A DNA stretch of 64,000 nt, from positions 1 through 64,000 of the forward strand of contig NZ_AEJF01000108.1 in NCBI RefSeq assembly GCF_001028175.1. Reading direction: 5' to 3'. A program made the position numbers and the translations under genes. Positions 8,313 to 15,991 of this stretch are shown here, in pieces. Position 1 is the first letter of the stretch, and every line of letters starts with the position of its first letter. Below the pieces are notes generated by a model that saw only the letters and a list, made by a program, of their open reading frames with translations, searched no databases and was not told the origin of the DNA. The stretch comes from Caballeronia mineralivorans PML1(12). GTDB lineage: Bacteria > Pseudomonadota > Gammaproteobacteria > Burkholderiales > Burkholderiaceae.

Positions 8313-9515
8313 ATGACTGAAGCATTTTTGTGCGACGCGATTCGTACCCCGATCGGCCGTTATGCGGGCGTGCTCTCGTCGGTGCGCGCCGACGATCTCG
8401 GCGCCGTGCCGCTGCGTGCGTTGATGGAGCGCAACAAGGATGTCGACTGGGACATGGTCGAGGAAGTGATCTACGGTTGCGCAAACCAAGCGGGCGAAGA
8501 TAACCGAAATGTCGCGCGCATGTCGTCGCTGCTCGCGGGCTTGCCCGAAGGCGTGCCGGGCACGACCGTGAACCGCCTCTGCGGCTCGGGCATGGACGCG
8601 ATCGGCATCGCAGCGCGCGCGATCAAGTCGGGCGAGGCGAGCTTCCTGATTGCTGGGGGCGTGGAGAGCATGAGCCGCGCGCCGTTCGTGCAGGGCAAGG
8701 CCAAGTCCGCGTTTTCGCGTCAGGCCGAAATCTACGACACGACCATCGGCTGGCGCTTCGTCAATCCGCTGATGAAAAAGCTGCACGGTGTCGATTCGAT
8801 GCCGGAAACGGCCCAGAACGTGGCCGACGACTACAAGGTCAGCCGTGCCGATCAAGACGCGTTCTCCGTGCGCAGCCAGCAGAAGGCGGCCCGCGCGCAG
8901 AAGGACGGCACGCTCGCCCAGGAGATTGTCGCGGTGACGATTGCGCAGAAGAAGGGCGATCCAATTGTCGTCTCGAAGGACGAACATCCGCGTGAGACGA
9001 GTCTCGAAGCGCTGGCGAAGCTGAAAGGCGTAGTACGTCCGGACGGCAGTGTGACGGCGGGCAACGCGTCTGGCGTGAACGACGGCGCGGCGGCGCTGAT
9101 CCTCGCGGACGAGGGCAACGCGAAGCGCTTCGGGCTTGTGCCGCGCGCACGCATTTTGGGTCTCGCAACCGCAGGCGTGCCGCCACGCGTGATGGGCATC
9201 GGCCCGGCGCCCGCGACGCAAAAGCTGCTCAAGCGCCTGAATATGACGATCGACCAGTTTGATGTGATCGAACTGAACGAAGCGTTCGCTTCGCAGGGCC
9301 TTGCGGTGCTGCGAATGCTCGGCGTTGCCGATGACGATCCACGCGTCAATCCGAATGGTGGTGCGATCGCGCTCGGACACCCGCTTGGCATGAGCGGCGC
9401 ACGACTTGTGATGACTGCGAGTTACCAACTCCAGCATACCGGTGGCCGCTTCGCGCTCTGCACGATGTGCATCGGCGTCGGGCAGGGCGTTGCTATCGCC
9501 ATCGAACGAGTCTGA
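8313..9515 (+). CDS. acetyl-CoA acyltransferase (thiolase), 3-oxoadipyl-CoA thiolase-like
   Basis: A 400-residue thiolase closest in pattern to PcaF/PaaJ 3-oxoadipyl-CoA thiolases: it begins TEAFLCDAIRTPIGRY and ends CTMCIGVGQG. The catalytic set is present: nucleophile C90 (NRLCGSGMDA), H356 (GHPLGMSG) and C386. I chose the ATG at 8313 because it has a GAGG ribosome site and gives the usual family start. The enzyme would cleave a 3-oxoacyl-CoA with CoA, releasing acetyl-CoA. Codon use looks more GC-rich at third positions than in the genes upstream. A broken paralogue lies at 33775-34275. Confidence 0.88.
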   Translation: MTEAFLCDAIRTPIGRYAGVLSSVRADDLGAVPLRALMERNKDVDWDMVEEVIYGCANQAGEDNRNVARMSSLLAGLPEGVPGTTVNRLCGSGMDAIGIAARAIKSGEASFLIAGGVESMSRAPFVQGKAKSAFSRQAEIYDTTIGWRFVNPLMKKLHGVDSMPETAQNVADDYKVSRADQDAFSVRSQQKAARAQKDGTLAQEIVAVTIAQKKGDPIVVSKDEHPRETSLEALAKLKGVVRPDGSVTAGNASGVNDGAAALILADEGNAKRFGLVPRARILGLATAGVPPRVMGIGPAPATQKLLKRLNMTIDQFDVIELNEAFASQGLAVLRMLGVADDDPRVNPNGGAIALGHPLGMSGARLVMTASYQLQHTGGRFALCTMCIGVGQGVAIAIERV

Positions 9516-9522
9516 GCGAGCC

Positions 9523-11052
9523 ATGAAAAACGTTGAAGACGCGAAGATTGGGATCGTGGGCGCGGGAGCGATGGGTCAGGGTATCGCCCAGATCGCTGCG
9601 CTTGCGGGTTTGGAGGTGCGGCTGATGGACATCGATGCCGCCGCGTCAGCACGCGCCATCACTGCGATCGGCACCATGCTCGACAAGCTCGCAGCCAAAG
9701 GCAAGCTCACCTCGGGGCAGGCGCAGGCGGCACTGCAGCGCATTCAGCCGGAGGACTCCGTCGGCGGACTTGCCGATTGCGATCTGGTGGTCGAGGCGAT
9801 CGTCGAAAAGCTTGAGGTGAAGCGGCTCCTGTTTGCCCAACTTGAGGAAGTCGTGCGCGACGACGCGGTGCTCGCTTCGAACACGTCGTCGTTGTCCATC
9901 ACGGCGATTGCCGCGGGTTGTCGTTACCCTGAGCGGGTTGCAGGCTATCACTTTTTCAACCCGGTGCCGCTCATGAAAGTCGTGGAAGTGGTGCGCGGAC
10001 TGCGCACCAGCGATACCACGATCGAGTGGCTCGCATCGCTCGCCGCGCAACTGGGACACACGGCGGTCCGCTGCCGGGACATGCCGGGTTTCATCGTCAA
10101 CCATGCAGGGCGCGCGCTCAACACCGAAGGCTTGCGCATCGTCCAGGAGGGCGTGACCGACGAAGCGACCGTCGACGCCATCGTGCGTGAGCAAATGGGT
10201 TTTCGAATGGGACCCTTCGAACTGCTTGATCTCACAGGTCTTGACGTGTCACATCCTGTGATGGAGTCGATCTATCGACAGTTCTATGACGAGCCGCGGT
10301 TTCGGCCATCGCCGATAACGGCGATTCGTCTTGCGGGCGGTGTCCTGGGACGGAAAACCGGCTCAGGGTTCTATGAGTATGCGCAAGGCGCGAAGCTCTC
10401 GAAACCGGCCGTCCTTGAACCGAATGCCCCGCAGTGGAAAAGCGCGCCGGTCTGGGTGAGTGGTCGACACTCGGACGAAGCCCGGCTCGTGCGCGATTTG
10501 CTCGAGAAGTTAGCTGTCGAAACGGAGTCGGGCAGTGCTCCCAGCGACAACGCATTAATCCTGGTTACGCCGCTCGGGCACGACGCGACCACAACCGCAA
10601 TGTCCGAATCGCTCGATGCCACACGCGTGATCGCGGTCGATACGCTGTTCGGCTTCGATGAAGGCATTAGGCGCGTCCTCATGCCTACTCCGGCAGTCCG
10701 GCCGGACATGCTCGCGAGAGCGAAAGCGCTGTTTGCAATCGACGGCTCGGCAGTTTCCGTGATCCGTGACTCTGGCGGCTTTGTCGCCCAGCGCGTCGTC
10801 GCCAGCATCGTCAACACTGCGTGCGAAATTGCCCAGCAGCGGATTGCCACGCCGGCTGATATCGACGCGGCCGTCCGTCTCGGACTCGGCTATCCGCTCG
10901 GACCACTGACGCTCGGCGATAATATCGGCTCCAAAAGGATCATTGGGGTGTTGCAGGGGCTTGTCGAGGTCTATGGCGATCCGCGGTACCGCCCGGGCGT
11001 CTGGCTGGCGCGCCGAGCGGCGTTGGGACTGCCCCTCTCGCTAGTGGACTGA
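9523..11052 (+). CDS. 3-hydroxyacyl-CoA dehydrogenase, PaaH-like
   Basis: A 509-residue NAD-dependent dehydrogenase. The Rossmann motif GAGAMGQG lies at residues 13-20, and the catalytic-His block GYHFFNPVP near 145. Two C-terminal 3HCDH domains follow, the second ending YPLGPLTLGD, giving the extended length typical of PaaH/PaaC 3-hydroxyadipyl-CoA dehydrogenases (about 505 residues) rather than the short 280-residue form. The start ATG is 7 bases after the thiolase stop. It would supply the 3-oxoacyl-CoA for the upstream thiolase, so dehydratase, dehydrogenase and thiolase form a complete short chain-shortening module. Confidence 0.87.
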   Translation: MKNVEDAKIGIVGAGAMGQGIAQIAALAGLEVRLMDIDAAASARAITAIGTMLDKLAAKGKLTSGQAQAALQRIQPEDSVGGLADCDLVVEAIVEKLEVKRLLFAQLEEVVRDDAVLASNTSSLSITAIAAGCRYPERVAGYHFFNPVPLMKVVEVVRGLRTSDTTIEWLASLAAQLGHTAVRCRDMPGFIVNHAGRALNTEGLRIVQEGVTDEATVDAIVREQMGFRMGPFELLDLTGLDVSHPVMESIYRQFYDEPRFRPSPITAIRLAGGVLGRKTGSGFYEYAQGAKLSKPAVLEPNAPQWKSAPVWVSGRHSDEARLVRDLLEKLAVETESGSAPSDNALILVTPLGHDATTTAMSESLDATRVIAVDTLFGFDEGIRRVLMPTPAVRPDMLARAKALFAIDGSAVSVIRDSGGFVAQRVVASIVNTACEIAQQRIATPADIDAAVRLGLGYPLGPLTLGDNIGSKRIIGVLQGLVEVYGDPRYRPGVWLARRAALGLPLSLVD

Positions 11053-11463
11053 GGCGGCACCTCGATTGCCAGCCATTTGGGTACCGCATGGGCGGCATAT
11101 ATTGCAGCGCAGGCTGCCAGGCCACGGTGAAGGAGAACGGCGCATATCTGGACCTTGTCTGGTTCGTCTGCGTCGAACATGCGGACTGTGGACCGAGACT
11201 CGGCTCTTGGCGTAACCAGCCAAACCGGGGACGAGCTCGAACGGCCAGTTCAGCCAGTTAGCCGCCGCTGATTCGCTCCCGGCTTCAACGTGTCAGATGG
11301 TCAATTCTGTTAAGAGGTCTTTTTTATCCCAATGATTAGGTTCGTTTAAATATTGAAGGACGAGAATTAAACCGTCATGACGGGTCAACTGGATAGCGGA
11401 CAGGGCAAGGTTTTCTAATCGTTCAATCTCGATAATCACGTTCCTCACTGCCACCTGCTGCGA
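11053..11463. other. intergenic, nothing recognised
   Basis: Follows the CoA operon and ends at transposase debris. I found neither a convincing terminator nor a reading frame that resembles a protein family. Confidence 0.35.
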
Positions 11464-11690
11464 GGCATCGACCGGGCTATCGATCTCGGCGACTTGCGTC
11501 AACATCTCGCGCCGTTCTACAGTTCGATCGGTCGCCCTTCGATTCATCCAGAATTCGTGATCCGCATGCTCATGCGTGGGCTACTGCTTCGGCATTCGCT
11601 CCGAGCGCAGGCTGTGCGAAGAGGTCCCTATCGGAGATTGAACTCACCTATGTATCTGTGGACAGGCGGACCCGCTTCGCCGGGGGAAGC
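11464..11690 (+). pseudogene. IS1182-family transposase, N-terminal fragment with frameshift
   Basis: One frame encodes the N-terminal motif LAPFYSSIGRPSIHPEFVIR typical of IS1182-family transposases. The reading then shifts, and GYCFGIRSERRLCEEV continues the same protein in another frame at 11579-11641, ending in a stop. The element is therefore truncated and frameshifted. It is on the same strand as the C-terminal fragment at the left edge of the window. Confidence 0.75.
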
Positions 11691-11714
11691 TGCAGCGCCG
11701 AAAGATCTATTGAT

Positions 11715-11893
11715 ACGCTTCAGGATCTCCGCATATTCAAGCAGGTGGTCAAATATGCGAGCTTCACGGCCGCGGGAGTGCCGCCGGATGTAGCTAAGCG
11801 AAGGTTTCGCGCGCCGGTCTTAGAGTGCGCTTGCGCACCCGTCTTCTGCATATAACAACCCGTCGTATCGCGCTTACCGAAGCTGGCGAGTGA
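11715..11893 (+). pseudogene. LysR-family regulator, N-terminal fragment
   Basis: The frame reads LQDLRIFKQVVKYASFTAAG, the start of a LysR helix-turn-helix. After a gap and frame change, RLRTRLLHITTRRIALTEAG follows, the usual end of that domain, and then a stop. The middle of the helix-turn-helix is degraded and no effector domain remains. It abuts the IS1182 fragment. Confidence 0.65.
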
Positions 11894-11963
11894 TGCCGTG
11901 CGCCTTGCAACATATTTATTTGTTCACGCTATCATGACCATTTCAATATCAAACGAAGAAGCC

Positions 11964-12593
11964 ATGCCTCGATTAAATACTGTCTCTGATTTCGTACTCT
12001 CAGGTGTTTCATTACGCCAGTCCCTTTACAAGGGAGAGTCGGCGTTCGAATTGAAGATGCTGTCCTCTTCCTACCAAGATCCGGCGAAGGAACAACTGAG
12101 CGATCGAGACTTCATGGCATGGCTCCCGATTGATTTTCGCAACGGGACAATAGAGGTCGATCTCGCCAGCGACTTGGCGCCCGACGCGCCCGACTATGCA
12201 AGGGGCTTCATTGGGCTTTCATTTCGAATTGACGACGCAGCGCGATTCGAGAGCATTTACCTGCGCCCGACAAATAGCTTGGCTGACGATCAGGTTCGGA
12301 GGAACCATACGGTGCAATATGCTGCCTACCCAGACTTTAGGTTTACTCAACTTCGGACTGATTCCCCGGAGAAATATGAAACTTATGCCGATATCGCTCT
12401 CGGGCAATGGATTCACATGAAAATCGTGGTGGACGGCAATCGGGCGCAACTTTACCTCGATCACAGCGACAGGCCGGCGTTTCTCGTAAATGATCTTAAA
12501 TTCGGGAGCGCACAGCGCGGTGGCGTCGGCGTTTGGATCGAATCCGGCACGGTCGCGCATTTTAGAAATCTGCGCGTCACGAATTTCAACTAG
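11964..12593 (+). CDS. conserved hypothetical, concanavalin-A-like/DUF1080-type fold
   Basis: A 209-residue soluble protein with no signal peptide. It contains blocks seen in laminin-G/DUF1080-like jelly-roll proteins: FRNGTIEVDLA near residue 60, RGFIGLSFRID, and a late GQWIHMKIVVDGNRAQLYLD followed by GGVGVWIESGTVAHFRNLRV. These features suggest a beta-sandwich that binds or cleaves a sugar, but no catalytic residues can be named. I preferred the ATG at 11964, with a purine-rich GAAGAAG upstream; an in-frame ATG at 11934 is possible. It stands alone between debris and the ribB terminator. Confidence 0.65.
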   Translation: MPRLNTVSDFVLSGVSLRQSLYKGESAFELKMLSSSYQDPAKEQLSDRDFMAWLPIDFRNGTIEVDLASDLAPDAPDYARGFIGLSFRIDDAARFESIYLRPTNSLADDQVRRNHTVQYAAYPDFRFTQLRTDSPEKYETYADIALGQWIHMKIVVDGNRAQLYLDHSDRPAFLVNDLKFGSAQRGGVGVWIESGTVAHFRNLRVTNFN

Positions 12594-12950
12594 GGCCGCG
12601 ACCGTACATATCGAACGGGGAATGCGGTTCGAAGACAGAAGCAACGCTGGTGACGATATTCTTCATTACAGGGTCCTTTGTTGTCGGAAATTTTTGCGCC
12701 CACGTGTGTCACACTGACGATCGCCCACCACAACAAATGCTTTTCAATTAGGATAACTTTGTACGTGAGACGAAGCTGGTCGTACCCAATGACCGTTGGG
12801 CTGGTTTTAACGGGAGACGATGACGTGCTGTTAGGCGCGCTTGGGTGCGATCCGTGGGATTGGAACGAGTAGGCCGGATGCGATGTAGCGGTCGTCTGAC
12901 CAGGCGCAGCCTGGCCTCGGGGAAGCATTCAGACAGGCAACTTAGGTTAT
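12594..12950. other. intergenic, ribB downstream region
   Basis: Apart from the hairpin at 12900-12914 I see nothing here. The short open frames do not resemble known proteins. Confidence 0.35.
12900..12914 (-). terminator. hairpin downstream of ribB
   Basis: CCAGGC-gca-GCCTGG forms a perfect 6-base-pair stem with a 3-base loop, 37 bases after the ribB stop codon. No T-tract follows, so it is only a candidate terminator. Confidence 0.4.
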
Positions 12951-13661
12951 TCAGGCGACCGCGAAAATCGGCTTGGACGAAGCATCAAGGGATACCTTGC
13001 TAGCTGGTGCCATCCCCGCCATTTGCTGCCGGTAGCGGATGAGATCGCGGATAGTGATGAGGGGCAGCCCATGGAGTCGCGCAAAGCTCTCCAACTGTGG
13101 ACGGCGCGCCATACTGCCATCGTCGTTCACTATCTCGGCAAGTACACCGCCTGGTTGCAAGCCGGCCAGACAAGCTAGATCGACGGCAGCTTCCGTGTGT
13201 CCGGGCCGCTTCATCACCCCGTCGCGAACTGCACGAAGAGGAAAAACATGGCCTGGGCGAGTGAAGTCGGCGGCACGGCGTGCGGGATCGACAAGTGCCC
13301 GAATCGTCGCGGCGCGCTCGCTTGCCGAGATTCCGGTAGTGGTCCCGTGACGGAGGTCGACCGATACAGTGAAGGCAGTGCGCATGGAATCAGAATTCTC
13401 TTGCACCATCGGCGGAAGTTGGAGTTCCGATGTCCGTTCGCGGGGCAAGGCTACGCATAGAATGCCACTCGTCCAGCGTATCATGAAGGCAACGGTCTCA
13501 GATGTCGCCATCTCTGCTGCGACGATCAGGTCGCCTTCATTCTCGCGATCTTCATCATCGACAACAATCAGTGGGGTGCCGTTGGCCATGGCCGACAGCG
13601 CTTCTTGAATTGTGGTACTGGTCATTTCGCCATCGCTGGTGACGCGTGCAAGGTCCATCAT
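12951..13661 (-). CDS. ribB: 3,4-dihydroxy-2-butanone-4-phosphate synthase
   Basis: A 236-residue single-domain RibB, which makes the four-carbon precursor of riboflavin from ribulose 5-phosphate. The signature DDEDRENEGD (residues 35-44) supplies the acidic Mg-binding residues. RHGTTTGISASERA and RPGHTEAAVDL match the substrate-binding blocks. There is no RibA domain. An AGGAG ribosome site lies just before two adjacent ATGs; the second has the better spacing. A sigma-54 promoter (13700-13715) and activator sites (13759-13796) immediately upstream match those of the flavin-monooxygenase operon. I see no FMN riboswitch, so this looks like a pathway-dedicated extra copy. Confidence 0.92.
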   Translation of the reverse strand: MMDLARVTSDGEMTSTTIQEALSAMANGTPLIVVDDEDRENEGDLIVAAEMATSETVAFMIRWTSGILCVALPRERTSELQLPPMVQENSDSMRTAFTVSVDLRHGTTTGISASERAATIRALVDPARRAADFTRPGHVFPLRAVRDGVMKRPGHTEAAVDLACLAGLQPGGVLAEIVNDDGSMARRPQLESFARLHGLPLITIRDLIRYRQQMAGMAPASKVSLDASSKPIFAVA

Positions 13662-13699
13662 GTCTCCTGTTGAGGTGTGTTTATTCTCAACAGGAACAT

Positions 13700-13715
13700 T
13701 GCAGATAACATGCCA
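13700..13715 (-). promoter_or_regulatory. sigma-54 (-24/-12) promoter of ribB
   Basis: On the minus strand TGGCATGTTATCTGCA has the invariant GG and GC at the exact spacing required for sigma-54 holoenzyme. It lies about 40 bases before the ribB start. A twin at 21392-21407 precedes the flavin reductase gene. Confidence 0.75.
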
Positions 13716-13758
13716 GTCGGTAGTTCCTTGAAAATCAATGGGTAGAGTGGGGCAGCAC

Positions 13759-13796
13759 TGTTGCAGATGACGCTCATTGCGACAGTCACTGTCGCG
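13759..13796 (-). promoter_or_regulatory. sigma-54 activator binding sites upstream of ribB
   Basis: Two elements: TGTTGCAGATGACGCT (13759-13774), a 12-of-16 match to the perfect palindrome upstream of the flavin reductase; and TGCGACA-gtcac-TGTCGCG (13778-13796), an inverted repeat of the same half-site. The first begins 44 bases upstream of the -24 box, against 45 at the other promoter. The sites lie just beyond the 3' end of the AcoR-type activator gene, their likely binder. Confidence 0.6.
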
Positions 13797-13804
13797 TCAT
13801 CCCC

Positions 13805-15727
13805 TTACGTCGGTGCGATTTCGTCATCGGGACGATCGATCCCGAGTGCTCTCATTTGCCGATGTAACGTGGATCGCGAGATGCCGAGACCAGTTGCTGC
13901 TTCGGACACGTTCCACTGACTGCGTTCCAATGCTGTCTCAATTGCATTTCGTCTACCGCGGCCCGTTGCCGACATATCTGTGCCACCGTGGGCATTCAAG
14001 GGTGGCGGCAGATCACGTTGACCGATCACACCATCGGTATCGACTGCGATGGCGAAGCGGGCGGCATGGTGCAATTCACGGAGATTTCCCGGCCAGCGAT
14101 GTGCCGAAAGCGCACGCCGAGCTTGCTCATCGATGCATGGCGTGCGTTTCCTTGCATTCTGCGCGGCCTGTTTAAAAACCTGCTCGAACAGGTGGTGCCG
14201 GTCATCGCGCTCCCGCAGGGCGGGCAACCGAACAGTCGCCCCGGCCAACCGGAAATACAGATCTTCTCGAAACTTCCCTTCGCGAACGAGCTGGGGAATG
14301 TCATGCAGGCTTGCCGCCACCAGTGCGAAGTTCACTCTCACCGGACGTGTAGCACCGATTGGAACGAACTCTCCATCGGATAAGACCTGCAAGAGTCTCG
14401 TCTGCAGCCCGAGGGGCATGTCGCCGATCTCGTCAAGAAAGAGCATTCCACCATCGGCATCAAGCAAGCGCCCTCTGAAACCTTGGCGAGAGGCGCCCGT
14501 GAACGAGCCCGGGCGGTAGCCAAAGAGCTCGCTTTCGATCAGCTCAGCCGTGATTGCAGCGCAGTTGATAGAAACGAACTTCGCATCGTCGCCACCCGTG
14601 TCCATATGAATGGCGCGTGCCAGAGCACTCTTTCCCGTTCCCGTCTCGCCTTGCAGCAGAATTGGAACGCGGTTGGCAACGAGCCGACGAGCAATCTCAG
14701 TTGATTCTCGAATCCCTTCATCGTCTCCAATCAGCTCGTCCAGAGATGGACGAGCTGATGCAATTTCATTCCCTGGACGCTGAGCTCGCAGGGGAGATGC
14801 AACTGACGAGGCGCGGCGTCTGTTCTCCTCCATGCGCAGATATACGCGGCCGTTCACAGTATCGAGCGCGGCGGTCGGCTGAGCCGCGGCGTCGAGCCAC
14901 GCCTCCATGCCTTGTACGCTCGATAAAGGTTGTCCTATGAGCGGGAGCGCCCGATTGCGCAACAAGAGATGCGCGGAAGGCGTCGCTTCGACAATGTGAC
15001 CAGTCGCATCCAGCGCCACACGCACTTCGGCGGCTGTGTCACAAAAATCGTTGTGCTTGGATAATCGTAGGATGAAATTATCTGCGTTACGTCGGTCGAA
15101 ATAGAGATTTTCGATGCGACGCGCGGATGCCGAAACGATGTTTCGTACTATCGCCTGCGCCAGATGGTCAGAAGGTCGCAATGTTGTGACATTGAGCACG
15201 GCGATAATCTCGCCAGTCCCGCCGAAAATTGGGGCAACGGTACAGCTCACCGTTTCCAATGACGATGCGAAATGATCTCCCATCACGACGGACACCGGGC
15301 GTTGTTCCCGGAGGCAAAGGCTCACGCCATTGGTGCCCTGAGTTTCCTCCATCCACATGGAGCCTGGTAGTACCCCTGCAGCATCGCAGGCATCGAACGT
15401 AAACACATTGGAGCGAAAATCTAGCGCTACGCCATTCCCGTCGGTCAACATTACGACGTAGTCCTGCTCCGCAAGCACCTCGAAAAGTCGATGCACTTCT
15501 CCCTGCGACAAGGCGAGCAGATCTGCGACAGGCTCCCGGTGATCCTTGAGTTCCGGCGCGGTCAGCACAAGGGGACGCCCGATCCGATCAGGACTCAGGC
15601 TATGCAGCGTAACGCAGCGTTCCCACGACACAGGGACGCTGCCGTCAGAATGTGGTCCAGCTTGCAATGGGTGACGCTCGACGGCCGTCAACACCGCGCG
15701 ATTATGGCGATCTGGCTCCATTGACAT
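13805..15727 (-). CDS. sigma-54-dependent activator, AcoR type
   Basis: A 640-residue bacterial enhancer-binding protein. The N-terminal sensor region (about residues 60-320) contains a GAF-like segment (TQGTNGVSLCLREQRPVSV) and a PAS-like segment, as in the acetoin regulator AcoR. The AAA+ domain has Walker A GETGTGKS (360-367), Walker B GGMLFLDEIGD (426-436) and a sigma-54 contact loop reading GSFTGA instead of GAFTGA (407-412). A Fis-type helix-turn-helix ends the protein. The ATG at 15727 follows GGGAGA. It probably activates the two sigma-54 promoters at 13700 and 21392; its ligand would be a substrate or product of the flanking oxidoreductases. Confidence 0.9.
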   Translation of the reverse strand: MSMEPDRHNRAVLTAVERHPLQAGPHSDGSVPVSWERCVTLHSLSPDRIGRPLVLTAPELKDHREPVADLLALSQGEVHRLFEVLAEQDYVVMLTDGNGVALDFRSNVFTFDACDAAGVLPGSMWMEETQGTNGVSLCLREQRPVSVVMGDHFASSLETVSCTVAPIFGGTGEIIAVLNVTTLRPSDHLAQAIVRNIVSASARRIENLYFDRRNADNFILRLSKHNDFCDTAAEVRVALDATGHIVEATPSAHLLLRNRALPLIGQPLSSVQGMEAWLDAAAQPTAALDTVNGRVYLRMEENRRRASSVASPLRAQRPGNEIASARPSLDELIGDDEGIRESTEIARRLVANRVPILLQGETGTGKSALARAIHMDTGGDDAKFVSINCAAITAELIESELFGYRPGSFTGASRQGFRGRLLDADGGMLFLDEIGDMPLGLQTRLLQVLSDGEFVPIGATRPVRVNFALVAASLHDIPQLVREGKFREDLYFRLAGATVRLPALRERDDRHHLFEQVFKQAAQNARKRTPCIDEQARRALSAHRWPGNLRELHHAARFAIAVDTDGVIGQRDLPPPLNAHGGTDMSATGRGRRNAIETALERSQWNVSEAATGLGISRSTLHRQMRALGIDRPDDEIAPT

Positions 15728-15921
15728 TGTCTCCCTATCCGAGCCTTGTGGCTCGTGTCGTGTATAGGCATGATACATGCCCGCCGGCATTTCTTCTCGA
15801 TGCTGACAAACGCCACGTTGCATGCTGGTTCCGCTCAGAACGGCCAAACGGCCGTTGATATTCGTTTCTTCTTTGGAAGGACCCTTGTTGTGCTCATCTA
15901 CGACCGCTTAAATGCCGCAAT

Positions 15922-15941
15922 CGCTAACATTAAGCTTAGCG
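15922..15941. repeat. inverted repeat between the aldehyde dehydrogenase and activator genes
   Basis: CGCTAA-cattaagc-TTAGCG has perfect 6-base arms. It lies about 50 bases after the aldehyde dehydrogenase stop and about 200 bases before the activator start. It could be a hairpin ending the operon or an operator of the activator gene; there is no T-tract. Confidence 0.35.
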
Positions 15942-15991
15942 AACGGCTCTGTTGGGGTTCGCCGCAGGTGATGCTTCGTCATTAAAGATGC

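Noticed and set aside
8061-9524. A 487-codon open frame antisense to the thiolase gene
   Set aside because: It lies opposite a clearly functional thiolase, is extremely rich in Arg, His and Ala, and has no family motif. It is a by-product of the GC-rich codon pattern.
13662-13804. Possible FMN riboswitch before ribB
   Set aside because: The leader is too short, and none of the conserved FMN-element boxes is visible; a sigma-54 promoter explains the region better.
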